This document shows positions 15,619 through 25,231 of a stretch of 45,698 nucleotides of DNA, in pieces. The DNA is taken from positions 1 through 45,698 of the IMG/VR virus record IMGVR_UViG_3300046791_000318, one strand, 5' to 3'. The position numbers and the translations under genes were made by a program. Origin of the DNA: a virus. Position 1 is the first letter of the stretch. Each line of letters begins with the position of its first letter. The notes beneath the pieces are model-generated. The model had not been told where the DNA came from. It saw only the letters and a program-made list of their open reading frames with translations, and searched no databases.

Positions 15619-18210
15619 ATGGCCGGCGAAGAATTTGACGACTATGGCATCCCCATTTACGAGGGCGAGGAGCACAGCGACAACTATGGCGGTCAGGCCT
15701 ACCGCGGGCGCGGCCAGACCATTCATAACGGCAAGTACGTTTTTGGAACGGGCGCAGCGGAAGACGACATCAACCGCTTCCGCGAGATGGGCTCGCGCCG
15801 CGGGACCGGCGCACAGATCGACCAGTCGCAGAGCAACGAGACGCGAGGCCTGCAAATGGGCTCGCTCGCTGGCCTCGAAGCTGGCGCCAGCGGCACCACC
15901 AGCGACATGACGGCGCTCAACTCCGCCGCCTACGGCAACACGGCGGACATGGGGTACCTCTCCAATGCGGCCGGCGGCAACTCGAACGACTTGCAGCTCC
16001 TTCAGGGCGCTGCGGAGGGACGTTCGCCCTCGCGTGCGGAGATCCTTGGAAAGCAGATGTCCGACCGCGCGCTGCGGTCGCAGGTTGCGGCGGCGGGCAC
16101 GGTTCGCGGAGGTCCTGGCGCGAGCGCGGCGGCGTACCGCTACGCCTCGCAGAATGCCGGAACGCAGCGCGCCGACATGAATGCAGGGATCCAGGCGGAG
16201 CGTGCAAGCGAGATGGCGCACGCGCGCGACGCATACGCGAACTACTCCGGCACCGCTCGGCGCGACTTCGCCGGAGCCTCGGGAGCCGCACGACGCGACT
16301 ACGCGGGCGCTGCGGGCGCGGCACGACGGGACTACGCGGGCGCGACGACGGCGGCACGCGGGCAGGACATCGGCCTCGCCACGAGCCAAGCGGAGCTTGC
16401 GCAGCATCAACACGATCAGGACCTCCAGCAGGAGCGCTTCTACGAGCAGCTTGCGAGCGACACGGCATTCGGAGATCTCCATGCGCGGCAAGGGAGCCAG
16501 GCGGCCGATACCACCGAGCGCCACATGGTGCACGCGGAGGAGAATGCCGAGAAACAGCAGGACATCAACAACCGAAACCAGACGATGAGCAATGTATCCG
16601 GCATGGTCTCTGGCGGCGTCAGCACTGCTGACACCGTGCATCGCTGGGACGAGAGGCACACCTCCTCCGACGTGCGCTCAAAGGCGCCTGTCACGTGGGG
16701 CTCGCTCGCGCCGCTGTCTATCGATGCCGCGAAGCCTGGCGAGAGCAAGGCCAAGACCGAGGACGTGCGCGACCTCGGAGAGGTCGAGGATTGGGGGAAG
16801 GACAACAACCCGGAGCCGGACGCCAAGCCCGCCTCGTGGCTCTCCGACTACATGGGCGAACCGAAGGACACGACGGGGAACTACTCCGGCGGCATCTACC
16901 GCTCCTTTCCCGAGGAGGAGAGCGCCTACAAGGGCGGGCTGACTCGCGGTGTCACCTACGACGGCGAGACGACGCTGAGCGACAAGCGCGCGAAGACGCC
17001 GGCTCAGCAGTCAGCCTACCTCCGAGGCGCGAGGGCTGCGAAGGATGGCGTCATTGACGGAGGGGAACTCGACGATGACGGCCCGTTCCGCCCCGCGCCT
17101 TCGATGTCGGACGCCATCGACGCGAAGCAGCGCGAGGGCCGGCGCGATCCGACGTCCTTTCACGTAGACACACCCGACGAGCAGCGTGGAATCGTGCGCG
17201 GCTACCAGGACAAGGCGGGCAAGGAAGCCGACGCGTACATCGCGGCCCTCCGCACGCCATCGAACCAGATGGCGTCGGTCTCCCGCCCCGAAGGCGAGCT
17301 TGATAGCGACCCGGCAAGGGAGCCCGCATCGTGGCTGGCGACCTACATGGACTCGCAGCAGCCGCAGCGTACGACGATGGTCAGCGACAAGGCGGCGAAG
17401 GAAGCGGCCTATCAGAAGGGCGTCACGGCCGGCGCGGACCTCGAACGCGAGGCAAAGGAAGCGCGGGAGACCGCGGACGGCGCCGCCAAGCGCGCCGGCA
17501 TGGCGCTCCTCATTCCGGGAATGCAGGCTACCGTTCCAGGGCATGCTGTCGCCGCGGCCTACCTGTCCTCCGAGGCAGACAAGGCCAGCCTCAAGGCTTC
17601 GCGCGCACAGAACGAAAAGAGGCGCGCCGCGGGCTCCGCCGGGGCTGCTCCGCCGTCCCACCCGGACGTCATCGCAGCTCGAGGCGACGCACGCGCCCTC
17701 GAGGAGATGCGCGCCCTCGAGGCGCAGCGGAAGGCGCCCCCGACACTCAACGCCCCTGATCAGATCGGCACTCGCGAGGTCGAGCGGGGTGCTCCTCGCC
17801 GGTCGATGGTCGCGACGGACATCACGAAGGGCGATCGCGAAGTCTTCTACAGCGACGAGCACGCGAAGACCAAGCTCGACCGAACCGACAAGGCGATGGC
17901 TGGCGCGGCCCGATCGATGGAGCCGAGCGCCTACGTCTACAAGCCCGGCTTTGCGGAGCGCTCCGGCCAGACCGAAGGCGAAGTCAACGTCGGCCCGATG
18001 GCGAACAACATGGCCGAAAACCCGGTCGCGAAGACGGCGATCGTGAAGGATCCGGATACGGGCCTCCTCGCCATCGACAAAGACAAGGGCCTCAAGGTGG
18101 TCATGGGTTCTCTCGCGTCGCTGCAGCATCAGATCGACGCCCTGGACGACGGACCTCGCGCGGACAGCGCGAAGAGGCCCCGTCGTGCCCGCTCCGCCGC
18201 CCACGCCTGA
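15619..18210 (+). CDS. Internal virion/ejection-type protein with S74-like C-terminus
   Basis: This 863-residue protein is Ala/Gly/Arg/Gln-rich, as expected for DNA-ejection proteins. It carries three 11-residue repeats (ARRD-Y/F-AGA...) at about 213-245. The C-terminal 120 residues resemble the intramolecular chaperone domain of tail fibres (peptidase S74 type). They contain FYSDEHAKTKLDR, SAYVYKPGF, EVNVGPMANNM, a DPDTGLLAIDKDKG turn and a final helix. Three further degenerate copies of its opening motif occur upstream (SDVRSK, SDKRAK, SDKAAK, at about 354, 455 and 594), two of them preceded by PASWL--YM. This suggests tandem duplication of the module. The catalytic Ser-Lys pair of cleaving S74 domains is only partly recognisable. 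Confidence 0.65.
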   Translation: MAGEEFDDYGIPIYEGEEHSDNYGGQAYRGRGQTIHNGKYVFGTGAAEDDINRFREMGSRRGTGAQIDQSQSNETRGLQMGSLAGLEAGASGTTSDMTALNSAAYGNTADMGYLSNAAGGNSNDLQLLQGAAEGRSPSRAEILGKQMSDRALRSQVAAAGTVRGGPGASAAAYRYASQNAGTQRADMNAGIQAERASEMAHARDAYANYSGTARRDFAGASGAARRDYAGAAGAARRDYAGATTAARGQDIGLATSQAELAQHQHDQDLQQERFYEQLASDTAFGDLHARQGSQAADTTERHMVHAEENAEKQQDINNRNQTMSNVSGMVSGGVSTADTVHRWDERHTSSDVRSKAPVTWGSLAPLSIDAAKPGESKAKTEDVRDLGEVEDWGKDNNPEPDAKPASWLSDYMGEPKDTTGNYSGGIYRSFPEEESAYKGGLTRGVTYDGETTLSDKRAKTPAQQSAYLRGARAAKDGVIDGGELDDDGPFRPAPSMSDAIDAKQREGRRDPTSFHVDTPDEQRGIVRGYQDKAGKEADAYIAALRTPSNQMASVSRPEGELDSDPAREPASWLATYMDSQQPQRTTMVSDKAAKEAAYQKGVTAGADLEREAKEARETADGAAKRAGMALLIPGMQATVPGHAVAAAYLSSEADKASLKASRAQNEKRRAAGSAGAAPPSHPDVIAARGDARALEEMRALEAQRKAPPTLNAPDQIGTREVERGAPRRSMVATDITKGDREVFYSDEHAKTKLDRTDKAMAGAARSMEPSAYVYKPGFAERSGQTEGEVNVGPMANNMAENPVAKTAIVKDPDTGLLAIDKDKGLKVVMGSLASLQHQIDALDDGPRADSAKRPRRARSAAHA
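16255..16353 (+). repeat. Three 33-bp coding repeats (ARRD-Y-AGA units)
   Basis: Three consecutive 33-base units at 16255, 16288 and 16321 encode ARRDFAGASGA, ARRDYAGAAGA and ARRDYAGATTA. They are in phase with the ejection-type protein. The DNA of units 2 and 3 is nearly identical, so the last duplication looks recent. Confidence 0.85.
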
Positions 18211-19912
18211 AGAACTCCGATACTGGGGAGCGTCGCCCGTTGCTGGCGGCGAGCTGGACCCGCCCGTTGCCGGCCAGCCCGTCGACATGGGGGAGCTCGA
18301 TGCCGCGCCACCCTATCAGCCGAACCCGGGAGCTCCGGGCTACCAGCCGAACCCCGGCGCGACCGCTGGCGGCCTGCCGCCGATGTCGCCCGAGGAGGAG
18401 GACCGCGCCGCGGCCTACTTCCAAGCGGCCGGCGAGAAGGCAAAGCCCCTCGTCGAGGCGTTCACGAACCCACCGAACCAGCCCGCGCCGCCGAAGCCGC
18501 GGGACCCCGTCTCGATGACGCGCGGCCCGACCTCACCGCCGCCTCGCGCTGCGTCCGGGCCATCCGCGCCAGCGAACCCGGACCCGTATGGCATCAAGGG
18601 CGCGAATGCGCAAATGCTCGGTTCGTATGACCAACAGGCCGCCGCGCTCGGACACCTCGCCGACGCAGAGGTCGGGCGGGCGGACGCCATCGGGAAGCAG
18701 CACGCCGAGATGGCGCGCCGCATGCGCGAGGACGCCGAGATTGCGCGCGCCGAGGACGAGCATGCCGCGCAGCTCACCGACAAGTCGATCGCCGAGATCT
18801 CGCGCCAGATGGACGACGTTCGGACGAAGCGACTCAAGCCCACGAGCCTCATGGCCGAGTCTCCAGGCCTCGGCATCGCGGCAATCATCGGCGGCGTCCT
18901 GGGCGGGCTCTACCAGAGCCTTAACCATCTCCAGGAGAACCCGTTTCTGAAGACACTCGACACCATGATCGACCGCCAGCTCGCGGTTGACGAGAAGAAC
19001 CTCGAAAACCAAAAGGAGGGCCTTCGCTCGAAGATGAACCTCCTCGGTCAGCAGCGGCAGCTTTTCCGCGACCACGCGACCGCGAAAGCCGCCTATCGAA
19101 ACGTCATGTACGAGGCCTTCGCGGAGGACCTCAAGGCGGCGTCCGCACCCTTCGACTCGCCGATGTATCGCGCGAACACCGAGAAGGCCCTCGCAGATCT
19201 GAAGCTCGCACAGGGCGGCCTCCAGCGGCAGCTTGGCAAGGAGCTCCAATCGCAGGCCGCAGCGGGGGCCGCAGCGCAGTTCGCGAAGGCGAAGGAAGTT
19301 CGCGAGATGCGGAACCACGTCTACGACCAGGTCCTGAAGGAGACCGGGTCGCCTGCCATCGCCGAAGCGGAGGCCGATCGCCAGATGGCACACGTCTACT
19401 ACCCGGAATTGGTCGGGACACGTGCGCCCGGTTCGGAGGCCCAAGGAATGACCATGGGGAGGGCGGGCCGCGAGAAGATCGCCGCCGAGCGCTTCGAGAC
19501 GCAACACGCGTCCGACGAATTCAACTCGCAGGTCGACGCGCTCAAGAAGCACCCGGCCCTGGACAAGCTCGGCGTCACCACGGGCATGACGGCGAAGCTT
19601 GGGCCGCGCATCGCGCCGGACAGCTCCGCGGCCGTTCAGGATCTGGCCCAGATCAACACGCAAATCCTGCAAGCGATCGGTAAGGTCGCGAAGGACGCGG
19701 ACGGCAAGCCAAACAAGGCAATGATTGACAAACTCGAGAAGGAATTCGCGATCGAGCCGGACGACACGAAGCCGAGGGCACTGCAGAAGCTCGAGGGCGC
19801 GCGGAGCACCGTCAACGCGCTCGCGCGTCAGCAAGGCGCTACGGGCGCGCCGACGCCGAGCGCAGCGCAGGACGCCCGAGACAAGCTCGGCGCAAAGCCG
19901 ATGGGACGATGA
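18185..19912 (+). CDS. Internal virion/ejection protein
   Basis: This 575-residue protein starts at GTG 18185, overlapping the previous gene by 26 bases. It has a proline-rich N-terminus (about 1-125) containing two PNPGA units. A long charged helical stretch follows (about 160-220), then a glycine-rich hydrophobic segment GLGIAAIIGGVLGGLYQSL (about 235-253) that could insert in membrane. Coiled-coil-like helices (about 270-430) follow. Podovirus ejection proteins combine these traits: they are packed in the head and form a channel across the envelope. No muralytic motif is visible. The assignment rests on architecture and position between two similar large proteins. Confidence 0.6.
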   Translation: MPAPPPTPEELRYWGASPVAGGELDPPVAGQPVDMGELDAAPPYQPNPGAPGYQPNPGATAGGLPPMSPEEEDRAAAYFQAAGEKAKPLVEAFTNPPNQPAPPKPRDPVSMTRGPTSPPPRAASGPSAPANPDPYGIKGANAQMLGSYDQQAAALGHLADAEVGRADAIGKQHAEMARRMREDAEIARAEDEHAAQLTDKSIAEISRQMDDVRTKRLKPTSLMAESPGLGIAAIIGGVLGGLYQSLNHLQENPFLKTLDTMIDRQLAVDEKNLENQKEGLRSKMNLLGQQRQLFRDHATAKAAYRNVMYEAFAEDLKAASAPFDSPMYRANTEKALADLKLAQGGLQRQLGKELQSQAAAGAAAQFAKAKEVREMRNHVYDQVLKETGSPAIAEAEADRQMAHVYYPELVGTRAPGSEAQGMTMGRAGREKIAAERFETQHASDEFNSQVDALKKHPALDKLGVTTGMTAKLGPRIAPDSSAAVQDLAQINTQILQAIGKVAKDADGKPNKAMIDKLEKEFAIEPDDTKPRALQKLEGARSTVNALARQQGATGAPTPSAAQDARDKLGAKPMGR

Positions 19913-22311
19913 TGGCAGAGCCCGCGCCCACCCCCGAACCCGCACAGGAGGCCCCGCCGGAGCCTCACGTGCAGGCTTTCGAGAGCGAGGCCGGGCACGT
20001 CGCGCTGTACGACGGCGACGGCAACCTCATGAGCGTTCCGACCGAGAACGCCCTGAAGGCCGTGCAGGAGTACGGCTACAAGCCTGCACCGAAGGCCGAC
20101 GTGGTGGCCTCGCACGAGGGCGCATACGGGACATTCAAGGCGGGCCTGTACGGCGCGGCCCGCGGCGCGTCGTTCGGCACGTTCGATCCGATCGCCGTCG
20201 AGGCCTCGCGTCAGATCTACGGCGAGCAAGGAGCCGACCTCGCTCGTGAAGAGCTGAACCTCATGAAGCAAGGCCACGAGACGGCCTCGCTCGCTGGGGA
20301 GATCGGCGGCTCTCTCCTTCCGCTCGCGGTCGGTGGGGGTGGCGGCGCGGCAGCCACGAGCGAATCCATCCTCGGCCGTACGGCGCAACGCGTGGTCATG
20401 GGCGCGCCGCGCGCGTTCGCTGAGGGCGCGGCAATCTCCGCCGGTCAGCAGCTCACCGAAGACACGCTTGGAGACCACGAGCTCAGCGCCGCCAAGTACG
20501 CGACGACGGCCCTCGAGGGCGGGCTCCTCGGCGCCATCATCGGATCGGGCCTTCATGCTGGCGTGGGCCTCGCGGGAGACGCGCTCGCGCTCCGCGCCGC
20601 CGCGAAGGGTGAGGGCGTTGCTGCGAAGGGCCTCGGCACGAAGCTTTCGGCGTTCGCTGAGACGCAGGCCGCGAAGGGCATGCTTCCGCCGGGATCCATC
20701 GGCGCGAACGAGGTCCAAAAGCTCGGGCGCACCGTGGAGGAGCAGCAAACGAAGCTGGGGCAGCTCGGGCGCACCGGCCTAGATGAGGGCATCTCGACCG
20801 CGGGCGCCTCGAAGGCCGTGCAAGCCGAGCGCGCCGCCAAGCGCGTAGAGGAGGTCGGCGCGGAGCTCGGCTCGATCCGGAAGAGCCTCGAGGAGAGCGC
20901 CGTACGCCCGAGTAGCGAGACCATCCTAAAGCGTGTGGGCGACGAGGTCATCAAGCCACTCATGGATCGCCCGTTCTCGTGGGCGGACCAGTCCGCGGTC
21001 AAGCCCTACGTCCACGACATCGTGAAGGGCCTCGGCGGCACGATGACCGAAGCCGGAGAGGTCGCGCTCAAGAAGCCGACCGCGGAGAGCTTCGACCAAG
21101 TCTTCCAGCTCCGCTCAAGGCTCGGCAAGAAGCTCGAAAGCATGCGCTCGTGGGAGAAGGCGAACCTCGGCGCGGAGGCGCCAGGACACGCGGATTTGCG
21201 TCAGATCTACGGTATCGTGGAGGACGAATTCGAGAAGGCGGCCGACCGCGCCGCAGTCGACCTTGACGAGAACATCGGTCAAAAGTACCGCGTACAAAAG
21301 GCGCTGTTTGGCGACCTTAAGACCATCGAGAAGTGGACGAGCAAGGCCTCCGCGAAGGAGTCGCAAAACCGCGCCATCTCCCTCACTGACACGATCGCCG
21401 CGTCATCCGGCATCGGCTCCGCGCTCGCTGGCCATCCGCTCGGCCTCCTCGCGCCGGTCGCGAACAAGCTCGCCCGCACCTACGGTAACCAAGCCGCCGC
21501 CCTCGTCGCGGACAAGGCCGCGAAGCTCGCAGGCGTCCAGCGCGCCGCCGAGACCTTCGACGTGCGCGTCGAGAAGGCCGCGGAAGGCTTCTTCAAGGGC
21601 GGCAAGAAGGGCCGCGGCGTGCCGTCGGGCGCGAACCCGTCCGTCGACGCGGAGACAGCGCGCGCCCTCCGTCAAGCCGTGCAGGATCCGGCCGCCCTCA
21701 CCGAACGCGTTTCGCAGGCGGTCGAGCGCACGGGCCTCCGCACAAGCGCCCCCAAGATCGCCGCGGCCATGACCGGGCTCCTCATGCGCGCCGCGTCGTA
21801 CATCGGCGCGAACATGCCGCCCGAGCCGCAACCCACGTCGTTCACGTTCGGCGTACCCAAGGCGCGCGCGCCAGGGCCCCAGCAGCAAGCGAAGGTAGAC
21901 GCCGTCGTCGGAGCGCTCGACCTCGATAGCCTCCTCGCCGACATCGAACGCGGCCGTGCCGACCGTCAGAAGGTGGAAGCGCTCCGCATCATCTCGCCGC
22001 AGGCACACGCGGCCCTCATGCAGGCCCTCGAAAAGAAGGGCATCGAGCACGCAGCGGAGCTGACGCACCAGCAGGAAGTGGCGATGTCGATTCTGACCGG
22101 TCGACCCATCGGCGCTATGATGCAACCGAGGACAATCCGAGGGTTTCAGCAGGCTCACACGCAGGGGACTCCGCCGGATCCGTCGGAGCAAGCGGGCGTG
22201 ACCCGGCAGTCGTTCGGAGGTGGCGGAGGCGGCGGCGGAGGTGGCGGTACGAGCCACAATGCCGACACGTTCCGCACAGGCATGGACCGATTGGAGGCTG
22301 GCGATGGTTGA
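19909..22311 (+). CDS. Internal virion/ejection protein, glycine-rich ends
   Basis: This 800-residue protein has a short acidic/proline N-terminus and GTFKAGLYGAARGASFGTFDP at about 65-85 (segment shown in part). Several Gly/Ala-rich amphipathic segments follow (about 125-145 and 170-200), as seen in ejection proteins that cross membranes. The middle is helical and charged. Near the C-terminus there is a run of 11 glycines broken by no other residue except flanking Ser/Thr (22216-22250). It starts in an ATGA-type overlap with the previous gene (ATG 19909 or 19912). No enzymatic motif is recognised. Confidence 0.6.
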   Translation: MMAEPAPTPEPAQEAPPEPHVQAFESEAGHVALYDGDGNLMSVPTENALKAVQEYGYKPAPKADVVASHEGAYGTFKAGLYGAARGASFGTFDPIAVEASRQIYGEQGADLAREELNLMKQGHETASLAGEIGGSLLPLAVGGGGGAAATSESILGRTAQRVVMGAPRAFAEGAAISAGQQLTEDTLGDHELSAAKYATTALEGGLLGAIIGSGLHAGVGLAGDALALRAAAKGEGVAAKGLGTKLSAFAETQAAKGMLPPGSIGANEVQKLGRTVEEQQTKLGQLGRTGLDEGISTAGASKAVQAERAAKRVEEVGAELGSIRKSLEESAVRPSSETILKRVGDEVIKPLMDRPFSWADQSAVKPYVHDIVKGLGGTMTEAGEVALKKPTAESFDQVFQLRSRLGKKLESMRSWEKANLGAEAPGHADLRQIYGIVEDEFEKAADRAAVDLDENIGQKYRVQKALFGDLKTIEKWTSKASAKESQNRAISLTDTIAASSGIGSALAGHPLGLLAPVANKLARTYGNQAAALVADKAAKLAGVQRAAETFDVRVEKAAEGFFKGGKKGRGVPSGANPSVDAETARALRQAVQDPAALTERVSQAVERTGLRTSAPKIAAAMTGLLMRAASYIGANMPPEPQPTSFTFGVPKARAPGPQQQAKVDAVVGALDLDSLLADIERGRADRQKVEALRIISPQAHAALMQALEKKGIEHAAELTHQQEVAMSILTGRPIGAMMQPRTIRGFQQAHTQGTPPDPSEQAGVTRQSFGGGGGGGGGGGTSHNADTFRTGMDRLEAGDG

Positions 22312-22317
22312 GGCAAT

Positions 22318-22357
22318 CCGAAGCGTGAACGTCGTGCTGAGCGCTGCCGCGCTTCGG
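22318..22357 (+). repeat. Inverted repeat between ejection and tail genes
   Basis: An 8-bp perfect inverted repeat (CCGAAGCG at 22318 and CGCTTCGG at 22350) has a 24-base loop and occupies the 53-base gap after the ejection gene. It has no T-run. It may be a weak transcript-processing or attenuation structure. Confidence 0.4.
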
Positions 22358-22364
22358 TGCGGCG

Positions 22365-22763
22365 ATGGCATTCCCCTCCGCTGAACGGCAGATCATCAAC
22401 GTCATCCCGCCGACCGGATCCAACACGGCGGGCGTAGGCGTCACCATCCTCGCTGCGACCACGACGGCCGCTGCGGCTGCAGTACCCGAGGCGCTCTTCA
22501 ACCGCTACGTGTACCTCGCGGCGGAGGGCGACAAAATATGGGTCACCTTCGGTCCAGCCGCGTCTCCGGACGTCGACAAGACCAACGCGGGCGGTGCCAC
22601 CTTCGCGGCCGGCACCGTCAACGACAACGGGATCACGCTCCCCGACGGAGCCAAGATCGCCGTGCGTCTCTCGAAGGGACAGCACGACTACATCAAGTGG
22701 CAGGCGAACGCGGCCAACTCGAAGCTCATCGTCTGGCCGACCACTCCAGCGAGGGCGCTCTAG
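22365..22763 (+). CDS. Hypothetical tail-region protein
   Basis: This 132-residue beta-rich protein has no Cys and many Ala, Thr and Val residues. It has ATTTAAAAAVPEALFNRYVYLAAEG in the middle (helix plus strand) and ends KLIVWPTTPARAL. Small beta-sandwich proteins of this kind next to tail fibres are often adaptor or decoration proteins. I see no specific match. Confidence 0.6.
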   Translation: MAFPSAERQIINVIPPTGSNTAGVGVTILAATTTAAAAAVPEALFNRYVYLAAEGDKIWVTFGPAASPDVDKTNAGGATFAAGTVNDNGITLPDGAKIAVRLSKGQHDYIKWQANAANSKLIVWPTTPARAL

Positions 22764-22766
22764 CCC

Positions 22767-22940
22767 ATGCTCCCCGGTCGCTCGTGGCTGGTCAGGTGGA
22801 AGATGCGGTCGATCCTCCGCGTCCCCGCCGGAGATCCGTCCGACGACGGGGATTGCGAATGCGGCGGCGACTTCCTTCTCACGGAGGGAGGCGCCCCAAT
22901 CCAGACCCAATCCGGCGTCAACCTGCAGCCGGAGTCCTGA
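22767..22940 (+). CDS. Small Cys-containing protein before tail fibre
   Basis: A 57-residue frame fills the otherwise empty 180 bases between two tail genes. It starts MLPGRSWLVRWKM, has an acidic DDGDCECGGD patch with two cysteines, and ends NLQPES. It follows the upstream stop by three bases and ends three bases before the next ATG, and its codons match its neighbours. Short proteins of the form CxCGG...FLLTEGG occur widely next to tail fibre genes; function unknown. Confidence 0.6.
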   Translation: MLPGRSWLVRWKMRSILRVPAGDPSDDGDCECGGDFLLTEGGAPIQTQSGVNLQPES

Positions 22941-22943
22941 GCC

Positions 22944-24905
22944 ATGTCCGTCAAGATCTCCGAACTACCCGCAGCCTCCAGCGTCGACTCGGCGGACCTC
23001 ATCGTCATTGTCGACGTCTCCGAGATGGCGACGAAGCAGGCAACCGCGACGCAGATCCTTTCGGCTGCGTTCCCTGCGAACATCGGCGGCGGGCCGTTCC
23101 CCACTTCCGGCGAGCTCGCCAACTGGGCGGTCGAGGTCGACACGGGCTTCCACACGCTCCTCGCCGCGAAGATGTCGGGCGAGTCCGGTGAGACCGCCCT
23201 CATCCGTGCGGCGGACCTCGGCACCGAGTCGCGGGTCATCTTCGGTAGCGCCGGCGGCCTCGCGCGCACGCGCCTCGAGGGCACGTCCATCTCGATGGGC
23301 CCTCCCGGCATCGACGCATTCCTCATCGCCGACACGACCTACACGAACACGACGCGATGGGGCGCCTACTTCTACTCGCTTGCGTACCGCGTGGGCATCG
23401 GAGCCGATGGTTCGACGTCCTACCCCGACTTCGGCGGCACGACGGCCGGGCCGCTCCTCATGCTTGCGGAGGCCATCAGCCAGCCTTCCAACAACCCGAC
23501 CGCGGGCAGCAACGCTGTCCGGATCTGGTTCTGGGATGCTGACGGCGTCCTCAAATTCCAGTTCCCAAACGGAAGCGTCGCGAGCATTGCCAACGTCGAG
23601 GGGCGCCTCCTCTCCGAAGGCGACGAGTATCTAGCGGCCGGGGTGACCACCGACGTCCTGCCGTCGGCGGGCGAGATCCGCATGCGGCTCCCCGCGTATG
23701 GCGACTGGTGGGACATCACGACGCCGCGCGCCGATTCAAGCGACGCCGTGTCCATCATGAACGCTGGCATCGAGACGGAGTCGCCAGCGGCCGACCGCAG
23801 CGGCATCTACCTCGCCATCGGCAACGGATGGGACGGCAGCATCCCGGGCGGCGCAAACACCGTAGACACGCTCTACATCAACGCGAACGATTGGGTTGGA
23901 TGGGGCCTGGTCGGCGATCCGGACCAGCAACCCGGCCTCATCCTCTCGCGCTCCGAAACGCTGCAAGGCCTCACCGATCCGCGCGGGACCTTCTACGTCT
24001 ACAACCGCACCAACTTTGCCATCATGGGCGACAAGTCGTCCGCGCAGTGGGACGGCACCGAGTCGTTCAGTGGCGGCGATGGCGTTTTTTGCTGGGGCAA
24101 GGCGGTCATCAACCCGGACGACGGCACCCCGCCCGTGGGGAACATCGTCTGCTACGTCGACGAGGCCGACTACAACGCTTACTACCTCCGTCCCGACGGC
24201 GGCATCGTGCCCATGGGCACCGCGCCCGACGGTACCGCCGGGAAGTTCCTCGGTTGGGCCGGCTCCTCGGCGGTCTGGGGCAATGCCGCGACCTACTACG
24301 GCGCCGACAGCGGAACACTCTCGACGGTCGGCCTCGTCCGCGCGGCGAACGCTACGGCCTCCGTGGTCGCAGGGCGCGCCGCTGGCGCTGCCGACGTCAC
24401 GCTCCTTGGGCTCAGCAGCGGAGACGAATGCTTCGTTGGCTGCGACACGTCGTACGGAACCCGATGCGCGACCCTTCGCGTCTACGCGAACAGCATCATC
24501 TACATGGGCACCGGCGCAGGTGCCACCTACGTAGCCATCGGTTCCGCGACGACGGCGCTGGTCTCGGCGAACGTGTCGCTGTTCGACGTCACCGGCAGCT
24601 ACGGAAGCGGTACGGGCGTCGTATTCGTGAAGAACGCCGGCACCCCGGCGACCACGAACCCGACCGCGGGCGCGCTGTTCTGGGCGGAGGGCGGAGCGCT
24701 GAAGGGCCGAGGCTCATCGGGCGGCACCGCGACGTTCGTACCCGCCGATCCTCACTGCAAGCAGTGCGGCCGAGACATGGCCCTTGAATGGGAACACAGC
24801 CTCCACGACGAGAAGCTTGCCGTGTGCGTGCCGTGCCTGGTCAGCGCGCTCGAGGGCCTCGGCGTGCCTGTGGATGCGTTTTGCGAGCGGAGATTGCACT
24901 CATGA
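22944..24905 (+). CDS. Tail fibre with C-terminal zinc-ribbon-like end
   Basis: This 653-residue protein starts VKISELPAASSVDSADLI, the signature of many tail fibre/spike N-termini that dock to the tail. The body (about 80-600) is Gly/Ala/Thr-rich with alternating strands and many aromatic turns, typical of trimeric fibres. The last 50 residues are unusual: HCKQCGRDMALEWEH, then LAVCVPCL, a CxxC...CxxC pair suited to bind one zinc. This suggests a small metal-bound cap or a fused domain. The stop overlaps the next ATG. Known fibres mediate host recognition; the ligand here is unknown. Confidence 0.75.
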   Translation: MSVKISELPAASSVDSADLIVIVDVSEMATKQATATQILSAAFPANIGGGPFPTSGELANWAVEVDTGFHTLLAAKMSGESGETALIRAADLGTESRVIFGSAGGLARTRLEGTSISMGPPGIDAFLIADTTYTNTTRWGAYFYSLAYRVGIGADGSTSYPDFGGTTAGPLLMLAEAISQPSNNPTAGSNAVRIWFWDADGVLKFQFPNGSVASIANVEGRLLSEGDEYLAAGVTTDVLPSAGEIRMRLPAYGDWWDITTPRADSSDAVSIMNAGIETESPAADRSGIYLAIGNGWDGSIPGGANTVDTLYINANDWVGWGLVGDPDQQPGLILSRSETLQGLTDPRGTFYVYNRTNFAIMGDKSSAQWDGTESFSGGDGVFCWGKAVINPDDGTPPVGNIVCYVDEADYNAYYLRPDGGIVPMGTAPDGTAGKFLGWAGSSAVWGNAATYYGADSGTLSTVGLVRAANATASVVAGRAAGAADVTLLGLSSGDECFVGCDTSYGTRCATLRVYANSIIYMGTGAGATYVAIGSATTALVSANVSLFDVTGSYGSGTGVVFVKNAGTPATTNPTAGALFWAEGGALKGRGSSGGTATFVPADPHCKQCGRDMALEWEHSLHDEKLAVCVPCLVSALEGLGVPVDAFCERRLHS

Positions 24906-25231
24906 AGGTCACGCGAGTTGTCATCAACGATGGGCAAGTGCAGGCGGGCGTGGTCTTCGACACGGGCCCCGGCACGGTCGGACGCGCCATCGTCGACCTC
25001 CCCGAGGAGGCGTGCGCGGCCATCCTCGCCGCCGCACAGGTGGAGCTCGACAAGGGGACGGCGGAGATCTCGCAGGAGGTTCAGTCCACGGCCCTGACCA
25101 CGGAGCTCCACCGCCTCCGCAACGCCAAGCAGGAATACGCGGCGCTCTTGGTCGATCAGGCCAAGGCCATCGACGAGCACGCCGCGCGCGTCGCCGTTGC
25201 TTCTACGCCGGTGGAGGAGCCTCCGCCGTGA
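24902..25231 (+). CDS. Hypothetical protein
   Basis: This 109-residue protein has a beta-rich start (VTRVVINDGQVQAGVVFD). A long helix with heptad character follows (about 50-100, TALTTELHRLRNAKQEYAAL), then a proline-rich tail. It overlaps the fibre stop (ATGA) and the next GTG. It may be a small chaperone or adaptor for the fibre, but no family is recognised. Confidence 0.6.
   Translation: MKVTRVVINDGQVQAGVVFDTGPGTVGRAIVDLPEEACAAILAAAQVELDKGTAEISQEVQSTALTTELHRLRNAKQEYAALLVDQAKAIDEHAARVAVASTPVEEPPP

Noticed and set aside
22944-24905. Diversity-generating retroelement target in the tail fibre
   Set aside because: No reverse transcriptase, no template repeat, and no adenine-variable C-terminal lectin-like domain were seen.
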